Positions 1-8,500 of a stretch of 64,000 nt of DNA are shown piece after piece. A program made the position numbers and the translations under genes. The DNA is from DSVQ01 sp964484765 (GTDB lineage: Bacteria; Planctomycetota; Planctomycetia; Planctomycetales; Planctomycetaceae). The notes under the pieces were generated by a model. The model searched no databases. It had not been told where the DNA came from and saw only the letters and a list, made by a program, of their open reading frames with translations. The number at the start of each line of letters is the position of its first letter. Positions within the stretch are counted from its first letter, which is position 1. The stretch is from NCBI GenBank assembly GCA_964484765.1, contig CAZAGI010000023.1:31858-95857 (forward strand). Reading direction: 5' to 3'.

Positions 1-167
1 TCCAGCATTCCAGCGACGAGGGCATCCTTCGATGGGAAATAGTGGATCAGCCCGCCTTTGCTGACGCCGGCGGCTTTGGCGACGGCATCGAGGGTCATGG
101 CTCCAAAGCCATCTTGCGTCACCACTTGTAACGCCGAGTGCAACAGCAGATCGCGTGAAACCGCCAT
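1..167 (-). CDS. TetR/AcrR family transcriptional regulator (N-terminal part only)
   Basis: The first 55 codons of a TetR-type repressor are visible; the rest lies beyond the left edge. The protein begins MAVSRDLLLHSALQVV and continues through a classic TetR helix-turn-helix, with DGFGAMTLDAVAKAAGVSKG followed by GLIHYFPSKDALV. The GxxxxTxxxIAxxAGVSKG(x)xYxYFxxKxxL pattern is the family signature. Such repressors bind a palindromic operator as dimers and release it on binding a small ligand that often relates to an efflux pump or detoxifying enzyme; the ligand domain is not in the window. A perfect palindrome lies 29 bp upstream of the start codon and suggests autoregulation. The DUF1501 gene is divergent and could share the control region. 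Confidence 0.88.
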   Translation of the reverse strand, partial: MAVSRDLLLHSALQVVTQDGFGAMTLDAVAKAAGVSKGGLIHYFPSKDALVAGML

Positions 168-195
168 GAATGACCCTTAATCAACACAGAATCAT

Positions 196-209
196 ACCGA
201 CTAGTCGGT
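196..209. promoter_or_regulatory. Putative TetR-type operator palindrome
   Basis: ACCGACTAGTCGGT is a perfect 14-bp palindrome between the divergent TetR-family gene (start at 167) and the DUF1501 gene (start at 376). Its position just upstream of the repressor start is typical of an autoregulatory TetR site. The palindrome is seen directly; the role is inferred from position. Confidence 0.6.
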
Positions 210-375
210 CGGAAGCAACCCCGAATCCACCGCGGAAGCAGTCGAATCGACACGGAAACGCTCATCTTGGGAATCTTTCCTATTCCAGACTCCGGCTCGC
301 GGCGTCCATTGACGATTCACATATCGACGGATTATGATCCGTTAGCTCGCCCGGCTCTTTCCCGAGGATTTTGCC

Positions 376-1776
376 ATGCTTCACCGGCGCGATGCCTTAC
401 TGCGACTCGGTACCGTCGGATTCGGCGGTCTCACCCTCCCTCGCCTTCTTCAGGCGGACCAGCTTCGCTCGTCGCATCAGAAACTTGCGCCGTCTGCAAC
501 AGCGAAGTCTTGCATCCTGGTCTACCTCTGGGGTGGCCCGCCGCAACAGGAAACCTTCGATCCGAAACTCGAGGCCCCCGAAGGCATTCGCAGCCAGTTC
601 GGTGCCACGGACACGGTCGTTCCCGGCATCTCCATTTGCGATCAGTTGCCGCAGATTGCCAAACAGACAGACAAATTGGCAATTATCCGTTCTTATAATC
701 ACCCGAGTAATATCCATGAAGTCGGCGTGAATTATACATTGACCGGTCGGTTCAAAGACGGTCTGGTTGTACCGCGCAATATGCGCAATCGGACCGATTT
801 TCCGACGTTGGGCTCGGTCGTTTCGTACTTCAGCCCACCCGCTGCGCTGCCGGCGGCGGTGACCATCCCGCGACCGATCGGTCATGACGGAGTGATTTAC
901 ACGGGGACGCACGCCGGGTTCTTGGGGCCGCGTTTTGATCCGCTGGAATTGAAACCTCCGGGAGAAGTGCAGGGACCGCCGCCGCACTCGCTCGATTTGC
1001 CAACGGGACTTGACGCGGTGCGGATTCAATCCCGTGTCGGATTGTTGAATGTCATTGAAAACGCCGAACGAAAGCTGCAATCTCAAGGGGATCGCAGCAC
1101 TATGGCGGGGTTGGAATCGTCCCGTGAGCAAGCCTATCGGATGCTTTTCGCGCCGGAAGCCAAAGGGGCGTTCGACGTGGATCGCGAGTCGGATCGCATG
1201 CGCGACCGTTACGGGCGCAACGAATACGGCGAAGCGTTTCTTTTGGCCCGGCGGCTGGTCGAATCCGGCGTCCGCCTCGTCACTTTAGTGTGGTACTACA
1301 TCGCCCCGAAAGACGGCAACGTGCTGAACGTGTGGGACAACCACGGCGGAACAGGGTCGCTGGACAGTATTACCGGTCACCAGATGCTGAAGGAATCATA
1401 CTGTCTGCCATCGCTCGACCAGGGATATTCAGCACTGATTGAAGATTTGTCACAGCGAGGATTGTTAGACGAAACATTAGTGGCCATGATGGGCGAGTTC
1501 GGACGCACGCCGAAGATCAACCCGAATGCGGGACGTGATCACTGGGGACCGTGCCAGTCGGTGGTGCTCGCCGGCGGCGGCATTCAGGGGGGACAGGTCT
1601 ACGGGGCTAGCGATCGTCAGGCGGCGTACCCCACGCAGAACCCGGTCAGCCCGGAAGATTTCATCGCGACGATTCACCATGCCCTCGGCATTCCTTGTGA
1701 AGCCGAACTTCGCGATCCGCTGAACCGCCCCCATCGCGTGTGCGAAGGCAATCCGCTGACAGGGTTGTTTGCATAA
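376..1776 (+). CDS. DUF1501 domain protein, probably exported
   Basis: A 466-residue protein of the DUF1501 family (distant relatives of alkaline phosphatase/sulfatase folds), very abundant in Planctomycetes; no biochemical role is firmly established. The N-terminus has a twin-arginine-like start (HRRDALLRLGTVGFGG) and a hydrophobic stretch, suggesting export. Family hallmarks are CILVYLWGGPPQQETFDPK near residues 47-65, the mid-protein stretch NEYGEAFLLARRLVESGVR, and the C-terminal MMGEFGRTPKIN followed by GRDHW. A GAGGA motif lies 8-9 bp before the ATG at 376. Family members often sit beside a DUF1549/DUF1553 partner, but this copy stands alone; compare the copy at 40649, which has one. 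Confidence 0.9.
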   Translation: MLHRRDALLRLGTVGFGGLTLPRLLQADQLRSSHQKLAPSATAKSCILVYLWGGPPQQETFDPKLEAPEGIRSQFGATDTVVPGISICDQLPQIAKQTDKLAIIRSYNHPSNIHEVGVNYTLTGRFKDGLVVPRNMRNRTDFPTLGSVVSYFSPPAALPAAVTIPRPIGHDGVIYTGTHAGFLGPRFDPLELKPPGEVQGPPPHSLDLPTGLDAVRIQSRVGLLNVIENAERKLQSQGDRSTMAGLESSREQAYRMLFAPEAKGAFDVDRESDRMRDRYGRNEYGEAFLLARRLVESGVRLVTLVWYYIAPKDGNVLNVWDNHGGTGSLDSITGHQMLKESYCLPSLDQGYSALIEDLSQRGLLDETLVAMMGEFGRTPKINPNAGRDHWGPCQSVVLAGGGIQGGQVYGASDRQAAYPTQNPVSPEDFIATIHHALGIPCEAELRDPLNRPHRVCEGNPLTGLFA

Positions 1777-1904
1777 TTTGCAGTGACCACTCAACACGCA
1801 CTGATTTCGCAGTCTGCGCATTTCACAAAAGATGTACTTGACTGCCGGTGGTGCGCGCGCCATTCTCAACTCGGGTCAAATCCGGGTCATCATGGAGTGT
1901 CGCA

Positions 1905-2744
1905 ATGCGCGGGTCACGTTGGGTATTGCTGACGGCGGTGGTGTTGGGCGTTTTCACGTTGGAAGAGGCGGATGTTTTCGCCGGTAAACGATCACGCTCG
2001 TGGTGTTGTCCCGTCCCGCAATGCTATACCGCTTCGCAGTGTTGCCCGGCACCCGCGCCAATGGCCGCCGCCCCGTGCGGCGCCTGTACCCCTGCCCCGA
2101 CGTGTTGTCAGCCGCGGTCAGCCTGCTGTGTGCCCTGTTGCGCCCCGGCACCCACGGTGGATACGGCGATGTGTCCGCTGTATTGCTGCTTCGGCTGGGG
2201 GGGGCCATATTGTACTTATTACATGATCAAGTGCCCGTCAGGGAACCCGGCTCAGTGGTCCGGGGCTTGTGGACTCGCCGGAACGCCTTGTTCGAGCAAT
2301 CCGCCGATGCCGCCCTGCGTGCCTTTAGTCGCGGCTGTATCGATGTCGGCTTCCGCAGCACGAGCAGGAGGCCCTAAGCTGGCTGCAAGACGTAAACATG
2401 ATGATCCTGTCCCTTATCAGAATGCCGACGTCCTGGATTTCACACGGCTCGACGCGGACAGAAAAGGGATTCTGGGTCGGTTCACTGCGACGATCAACGG
2501 TGTCGCTAACCAGACTTGCTACGTCCAGCTGCGAAAGTATGACGTCACGCCAAAGGCCGGTGAAATTAATGCCGGTCGAGTACTCAAAGTTTACACGGGT
2601 CAGCAAATCGACGATCCAACGGCAACCGAGCGTCCAATCCCTCTCAATCGGGTCACGTACGATCCCAGCAAAACCATGCTCACCATCAGGCACGGCGGGG
2701 TTGATTACGAAGTCGTCACTTTTGACGAAGTCGAAGCCCCCTGA
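1905..2744 (+). CDS. Cysteine-rich exported protein of unknown function
   Basis: Function not recognised. The ATG at 1905 is preferred over upstream in-frame starts because GGAG lies 7-8 bp before it and a signal peptide follows immediately (MRGSRWVLLTAVVLGVF). The mature N-terminal half (about residues 30-135) contains 21 cysteines, many as CC pairs, separated by Pro/Ala-rich stretches such as CCPAPAPMAAAPCGAC. This looks like a disulfide-crosslinked or metal-binding surface segment. The C-terminal third is a cysteine-poor, soluble-looking beta-type domain. Planctomycete cell walls are rich in cysteine-rich proteins, so a wall or envelope role is a reasonable inference, not a demonstrated one. 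The gene ends just before the convergent kinase gene. Confidence 0.72.
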   Translation: MRGSRWVLLTAVVLGVFTLEEADVFAGKRSRSWCCPVPQCYTASQCCPAPAPMAAAPCGACTPAPTCCQPRSACCVPCCAPAPTVDTAMCPLYCCFGWGGPYCTYYMIKCPSGNPAQWSGACGLAGTPCSSNPPMPPCVPLVAAVSMSASAARAGGPKLAARRKHDDPVPYQNADVLDFTRLDADRKGILGRFTATINGVANQTCYVQLRKYDVTPKAGEINAGRVLKVYTGQQIDDPTATERPIPLNRVTYDPSKTMLTIRHGGVDYEVVTFDEVEAP

Positions 2745-2772
2745 GTCCTGAGAAAGCACCCTTCAAGTTCGG

Positions 2773-4914
2773 TCACCTCGGTAGCGTGCGAACATCCTCC
2801 GCGTTCCAGCGGGGGTGTTGGCTCCGGGCGCAGCGGAATCCGATCGCGAGTGAGACCACCATCGCGCTTTCCCCGGATCGGAAACGGGGTCCGTCACGAT
2901 CGCGGTCGGCGAACAGGTCCGGATTGGTTGTTCCGCCACGAATGGCAACGGAGCGGCCGGTACCCAACATTCCCGGCGGTTGACCGGCGAGCGCATTACC
3001 AGGATACGGCGCGAAGCGCGAATCGACGAATTCCGGCAGATTCGAGAACAACCCGTACACCGGCGGCTGCGTCGGCGTGCGATCGATGGCTGGCTCACCC
3101 GCGGGCTGTGGGCGCCAGAGATCGACGGCCAACGGTTGATTGCCCCACGGGAATCGCTGCTTACCTCCTAAAGTCGCCGCGAATTCGTATTCCCATTCCG
3201 TCGGCAACCGTTTGCCTTGAAGCTCGGCGTATTTCACCGCTTCATCGAAGAACAATCCCGCCGCCACAAAGTCTACCTGGGGGACATCCTTGCGAGTCAG
3301 TGTCGCCATCGGTAGCAGGCCGTGATTCGACGTGAAGAATTCCCCGTAGGTGACTTCACGCACATCCAGAAAGAAGGGCCGCACATGGCGTTCATGGACC
3401 GGGATCATGGGCGCGTTGGCAATCCCCACCTCAAACTTCTCCGCCCCATCGAAGAATGCCATGTTCGGTGACGCATCGGCGGGCGGGATCTTGATCTTCG
3501 GGAGTTCGGCGCGGCCGTTGTCGTTGTCCCATGACCGATGAGGATAAAACGCTTCCGGCAACAGATGAACCGCTTCCGGGACGAGTCGATAGACTTCGTG
3601 GAACCGGCCGTCACCCAGGTCCGCGATGACCAGGTATTCGCCGGGCAGGAGGTCGAGTTCCACGGGGCTAACAGTCTTGGCTTCGGTCCGTTGTTCAGGG
3701 AGCGGTTCCCCAGTGACTTTGTCGAGTTTGTAGAAACAGATGCGCGCTCCCTCCGGCTCAGTCCTCAAGCGAATGGGCAGCGGTTTCGTGATCGTGACCA
3801 GCGACCCCGCTGGTGCCAGGGGACTGGATGGCCGCTGGGAAACCGCCAGGGCCAATGCGGCGAGCGAGCTGAAAACGGCAACCAAGGCGCACGCGGTCAC
3901 CAGCCGGTTTCGGCGGATGTGATGCCACGTGCGCTCCAGAGAACTCACACGTCGGGCTTGAATCGGTTCCCCATTACAGAACCGTTGCAGGTCGTCGGCC
4001 ATTTCCTGCGCGGTGGCGTACCGGCGCTCGGGCAACTTGGAAAGTGCCTTCATACAGATCGTTTCCGCATCGCGCGGAATCTCGCGATTCAATGTCCTCG
4101 GCGAACGCGGATCCTGACTTTGAATCTGATGCAACAACAACGTCGACGAACCGTCGAACGGGCGCTGTCCGGTCAGCAGTTCATAAAAAATGACGCCGAG
4201 CGAATAGACATCCGAGCGACGATCGGAATGCTGGCTATCGCCGCGGGCCTGTTCCGGCGACATATACGCCGGCGTGCCGAGAATTTGCCCGCTGACGGTC
4301 AACGTGACTTCCGCATTTTCCTGCTTGGCCAGCCCAAAATCGGACACATGTGGTTCACCGTTGGCGTCGACGAGAATATTGCTCGGCTTCAAATCCCGGT
4401 GAATGATGCCCGCCTCGTGGGCATGATGCACGGCCCGGCAGACCACGGCGATAAACTCCGCCGCCGCCGCCGGAGAATAGCGGTGCGCCGTTAACCGTTC
4501 GCGAAGTGTGACCCCGTCGATGAACTGGCTGGCGATGTAAATCGAGTCGCGGTCTTCACCAACTTCGAAGACATGTACGATGTGCGGATGATCGAGCGAC
4601 GCGGCGGCCCGCGCTTCGCGCAAGAACATTTCTTTCCGACTGTCGTCCAGTTCATCGGACCGCGGAATTTTGACGGCAACGATGCGGTTGAGCCGCGTGT
4701 CTCGCGCCCGCCAGACGCTGCCGAACTGGCCGATGCCCACCCGCTCCAGCAGATCGAAATGACCAATCCAGTCGGTCACCGTGGAGTGAAAAGTCACCGT
4801 GATATCGTGCAGGGGGAACTGGCTGCCGCACGACGGACAGGCGGTTACTTCATCGGCTCCAACGGCGTCGACGACATTCAGCATGCTCAGACAGTGGGGA
4901 CATCGGACGCGCAT
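2773..4914 (-). CDS. Zinc-ribbon Ser/Thr protein kinase with FGE-sulfatase-like C-terminal domain
   Basis: A 713-residue Hanks-type kinase. The ATG at 4914 is chosen because the protein then starts directly with a zinc ribbon (MRVRCPHC, with CPSC at residues 26-29). The kinase domain spans about residues 52-310: glycine loop GIGQFGSV, VAVK lysine near residue 82, catalytic HRDLKPSN near 172-179, DFG at 192-194, and TPAYMSPEQ activation segment. One membrane segment (about 338-358) follows. The outside portion holds a carbohydrate-like module and a sulfatase-modifying-factor (FGE) fold with VREVTYGEFF and KRLPTEWEYEFAA; the catalytic cysteine pair of true formylglycine enzymes is not visible. 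This suggests a membrane sensor kinase whose FGE-like domain binds rather than modifies. It is divergent from the BlaI-type gene. Confidence 0.93.
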   Translation of the reverse strand: MRVRCPHCLSMLNVVDAVGADEVTACPSCGSQFPLHDITVTFHSTVTDWIGHFDLLERVGIGQFGSVWRARDTRLNRIVAVKIPRSDELDDSRKEMFLREARAAASLDHPHIVHVFEVGEDRDSIYIASQFIDGVTLRERLTAHRYSPAAAAEFIAVVCRAVHHAHEAGIIHRDLKPSNILVDANGEPHVSDFGLAKQENAEVTLTVSGQILGTPAYMSPEQARGDSQHSDRRSDVYSLGVIFYELLTGQRPFDGSSTLLLHQIQSQDPRSPRTLNREIPRDAETICMKALSKLPERRYATAQEMADDLQRFCNGEPIQARRVSSLERTWHHIRRNRLVTACALVAVFSSLAALALAVSQRPSSPLAPAGSLVTITKPLPIRLRTEPEGARICFYKLDKVTGEPLPEQRTEAKTVSPVELDLLPGEYLVIADLGDGRFHEVYRLVPEAVHLLPEAFYPHRSWDNDNGRAELPKIKIPPADASPNMAFFDGAEKFEVGIANAPMIPVHERHVRPFFLDVREVTYGEFFTSNHGLLPMATLTRKDVPQVDFVAAGLFFDEAVKYAELQGKRLPTEWEYEFAATLGGKQRFPWGNQPLAVDLWRPQPAGEPAIDRTPTQPPVYGLFSNLPEFVDSRFAPYPGNALAGQPPGMLGTGRSVAIRGGTTNPDLFADRDRDGPRFRSGESAMVVSLAIGFRCARSQHPRWNAEDVRTLPR

Positions 4915-5113
4915 GATGGCGTTCCATCCACGACAACGAGACGGGAAAAGCGATGTACGCAGTATATCATTCGCGGCGGCCGTCAAGACTCCGGAATGAC
5001 AGTCGTGCTCTTACGGAAGATAAAAACACGGGGAAAGCGCTGTGGCTTCACTTCTTGGGCGGTCCCCCCGCGCGATGGCCGAATCGACAGAATTCTGCTA
5101 TTCCCCCTTGTCA

Positions 5114-5131
5114 TAGCGAAAGGTTTCGCTA
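5114..5131. promoter_or_regulatory. BlaI-type operator, distal copy
   Basis: TAGCGAAAGGTTTCGCTA is a near-perfect dyad (8-bp arms, 2-bp centre). It is repeated in inverted orientation nine bases downstream and lies upstream of the BlaI-family repressor gene. Such repressors bind dyads in their own promoter; assignment here rests on symmetry, duplication and position. Confidence 0.7.
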
Positions 5132-5140
5132 CACTGTTTC

Positions 5141-5158
5141 TAGCGAAACCTTTCGCTA
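5141..5158. promoter_or_regulatory. BlaI-type operator, proximal copy
   Basis: TAGCGAAACCTTTCGCTA is the exact reverse complement of the distal copy at 5114 and is itself a dyad. It ends 33 bp before the GTG start of the repressor. The two dyad centres are 27 bp apart, between two and three helical turns. Confidence 0.7.
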
Positions 5159-5191
5159 AGACATTTCGCCTGCATTGCGAAGGAAATCATC

Positions 5192-5578
5192 GTGCGGGAA
5201 CTGGGATCATCGCAGCCGACCGCCGTCGAGCTGGAAATTTTGCGGATCTTGTGGGACCTCGAGCCTTGCCCGGTGCGTGACATTCACGCCCGCCTCACGG
5301 AAGCCAAAGGGACCAACTACTCCACCACCGTGAAAATGCTCGCCGTGATGTTGCAGAAGGGGTTGGTCACCCGCAACGAGAACGTCACGCCGCATCTCTA
5401 CAAGGCCGCGTTGTCACGGCACAAAGCCGGCAAGAAATTCCTGTCGGACTTGATCGAAAAAGTCTACGACGGTTCGGCGATGAGCCTCGTGCTGCAGGCT
5501 CTTTCCAGCGGGAAAGCTTCCCCTCAGGAAATTGAAGAAGCGCGCAAGCTGCTCGATCAGATGGAGGGCAAGTCATGA
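5192..5578 (+). CDS. blaI: BlaI/MecI-family transcriptional repressor
   Basis: A 128-residue winged-helix repressor of the BlaI/MecI/CopY family, at normal family length. It reads MRELGSSQPTAVELEILRIL, then the recognition-helix region GTNYSTTVKMLAVMLQKGLV, and a C-terminal dimerisation helix. The family represses its own operon and is inactivated when the partner M56 metallopeptidase signals cleavage. The GTG at 5192 is preceded by AGGAA at good spacing. The stop overlaps the start of the M56 gene (ATGA at 5575-5578), so the pair is translationally coupled. Two identical dyads lie just upstream. In Planctomycetes such pairs are numerous and usually unrelated to beta-lactam resistance; the symbol denotes the family only. 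Confidence 0.93.
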   Translation: MRELGSSQPTAVELEILRILWDLEPCPVRDIHARLTEAKGTNYSTTVKMLAVMLQKGLVTRNENVTPHLYKAALSRHKAGKKFLSDLIEKVYDGSAMSLVLQALSSGKASPQEIEEARKLLDQMEGKS

Positions 5579-8500
5579 ACGGGAACGCCTTCGTCGAACA
5601 ACTGGGTTGGGTGCTGGTTCATTCGTTGTGGCAATTCGCAACGATCGCCCTATCGGGCGGTGTCAGCGCGGGGATGTTCCGTCAAGCGGCGTCCTCCGTG
5701 CGGTATGCCGTGTGGGTCGTGGCATTGGGCTTGTCGGTGGCTGTTCCCGTGGCGACATGGTTCGTGCTACCGGTCGAAGCACCGGCAGCCGACACGGTCG
5801 TGACACAGACCGACGATGCAGCGGTCCCGCCGCGCCCGCTGGAACCGGTTATCGGAGCACCCTCGCTGCCGCTCGACATTTCTCTTGCGGCGGAGGGGAC
5901 ATCGGAACCAACAGAGACGCCCGGTCAATCCGTGATGGCTTCTGCACCCTTGGTGGAAGCCGCGCCAGTGTTGACGTGGTCAGAACGGATCACCGCCCTG
6001 TTGCATCCGTGGATGACGTGGATCGTCGCGGGATGGTGCGTCGGGGTCGTGCTGTGTTCGCTGCGGCCGTTGCTGGGTTGGCACACATTGTGGCGGTTGC
6101 GAACCATCGGCGTCGCCCCGGTGTCGGACGACCTTCACGCGGCACTCCGGCGCGTGTCCGAGCGGCTGCGGCTGAGTCAAACCGTGCAGGTGTGGCAATC
6201 GACGTTGGCCCAGGTGCCGGTCGTGGTCGGATACTTGCGCCCAGTGATTCTGTTGCCGGTAAGTCTGCTCACGAACATGCCCCCCGCGCAGCTGGAAGCG
6301 ATCCTCGCGCACGAACTGGCCCACATTCGCCGGCATGATTTCGTCGTCAATCTGCTGCAGACACTAGTGGAAACACTCTTTTTCTATCACCCCGCGGTCT
6401 GGTGGTTGTCGCGGCAAATCCGGGTCGAGCGCGAACATTGCTGCGATGATCTCGCCGTCGCCGCCCTGGGCAACCGCATGGAATACGGCCGCGCGTTACT
6501 CGCCATCGAAGAACTCCGCGGCGAACGCACGCTGCTCGCGCTCGGCGTGCATGACGGTTCGCTGCTGTCGCGCATTCGGCGGATTGCCGGATTCCATACG
6601 GAGAGAACAGAGTCATCGCCTTGGCTCGGAATCATCTTGTTGACTTGCCTGATCGGCATCGTCACATCAGTCAGCGTGCTGGGATGGACAGCGCCCGCCG
6701 AGAACGACCCGGATCCGGTTGCAGAAGCGGCAATCGCGGACAAAAACGAAACTGAAAAAGCGACGACACCATCGAAACCCACGCTCGCAGAATGGTCCGA
6801 TGGCAAGTCCCTCGAATTCGTCGGCCTCACGAAAAACACGGCCCCGGCAAACGACGGCTGGCAGCCGAGCGGGTTACCCATTGACGATGTCGGGTACTGG
6901 AAATCAACGATCACGTTGCACAACAAGCATTCCATTTCGGGGTATGCGGAGAACGGACCCCATCCCGAACCAGATGCCAACGCGATTGATTTCCTGTTTC
7001 GTTTTCGCGGGTTGAAAGCGCAGCCGTCAATCACATTCGACTTACCCACGCAAACCACATCCTTCCACAACGATCCCGTTCAGGATCCCTACCAATTACG
7101 GGTGGCGGCCCGTCGCCGCGAACCACTGCCCGAGGGTGCGAAATGGACGCTGCCCGATGGTGTCGTGCGTGTCGGCGTCACCGATGAACCGTGGGGGCGC
7201 TGGGTGAAAATCAGCCCGGAAGGCCTAGTTCTGGACCCGATTCAACCGGACGAACGGCATGCGTCCACGTACAAACTCATCCAAGTCATCGGCAGCAAAC
7301 AGAACGAACGCATCTCGACCGGCTCGGCGATTCTGTTCAAAGAACCCGCCGACAACAAAGACCCCGGCAATCCCGACCATCGATACGCCTGGGAATACCG
7401 GGCGATCGACAATGAAGGCCAGGAACACTGGGCCATCAAGTGGGAAGGAAACAACGACGAATCGCAGTACGGCCTGGCCCAACCGTTGCCCGCCGGCAAA
7501 ACCTTGTCGCACTACGAATACCGCGTGCGGCCGTATCGCCACTGGGTGACATTCGAAAACGTCTCGCTGCAACCCGGACCGCAGACGGAGGTGAAAGCGA
7601 CGGCAAGCTCATTACCGGCCGCGCCAACACACATCCGTGTGTTGAACGCGCTCGGCAAACCGGCCACGTTCAATACGATTTCATTGGCACACGTCGGGTT
7701 TCCACAGAAGCCGATGCCGAAGTGGGTCGGGTGGCGGAACAAGCACGGATTGGTGCCTCTGGACGGGTTGCCTTTCGGCACACACTGGATCGTCGCCGCC
7801 GCGGAATTTGAGCAACGCTCGATCTTTTCGCTGACCTATCCCCGTGGTGAGCAGGAAATCGAATGGCGGCTGCGGAACAGTGAAGCGTGGACCCAGCGCG
7901 ACCTGGAATTTAAGACCCGCTTCGAACCGGATGAGAAAACTGGTGGTGAGATTGTCATCACCATCAAGAACAAATTCGACCAGCCGTTGAAACTCACCGA
8001 GGCCGACTTCAGCCTGCATGTCGGCGAGCGGACGATGCACCGTGTCATGACGCCGCAATGGGTGGATGGAAAATTCACAACGGTCGAAATCGCCGCTGGT
8101 GAATCAGGCGAGGTACGACTGAACTGGAATGACTGGGTTCGCAAGGGGTTCTGGGCGACGCGTGAAAGCGAGACGATTTCCGAACCCACCCTGCCGCCCA
8201 ACGAACCCGGCCGCATCTACGTCCGTGTCTGCCTCGGCAACAGCGGGGCATTGCCGATCGCCGTGACGGACCCGGCGGTGATCCTTGCGGGAGCGCCAGA
8301 ACCGCTGTTGACGTTGATCGCCGGTGAGAGACGCCGTTTTCAGTCGCCACTGCGAATTCGGACGACGCAGCACTTCTCGACGCGTTCAGCGACCCTGTTC
8401 AATGAAGACCCGCAAACGGTGATCGTGACCGGACAATCCGCGGGCTTCACCGTATTGTCTTTGGAGAATGAACACGGGGAATGGTACCACGCCCCGATCG

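Noticed and set aside
3538..4494. 318-codon plus-strand frame within the kinase-FGE gene
   Set aside because: Antisense to the kinase catalytic motifs; composition is arginine-rich shadow.
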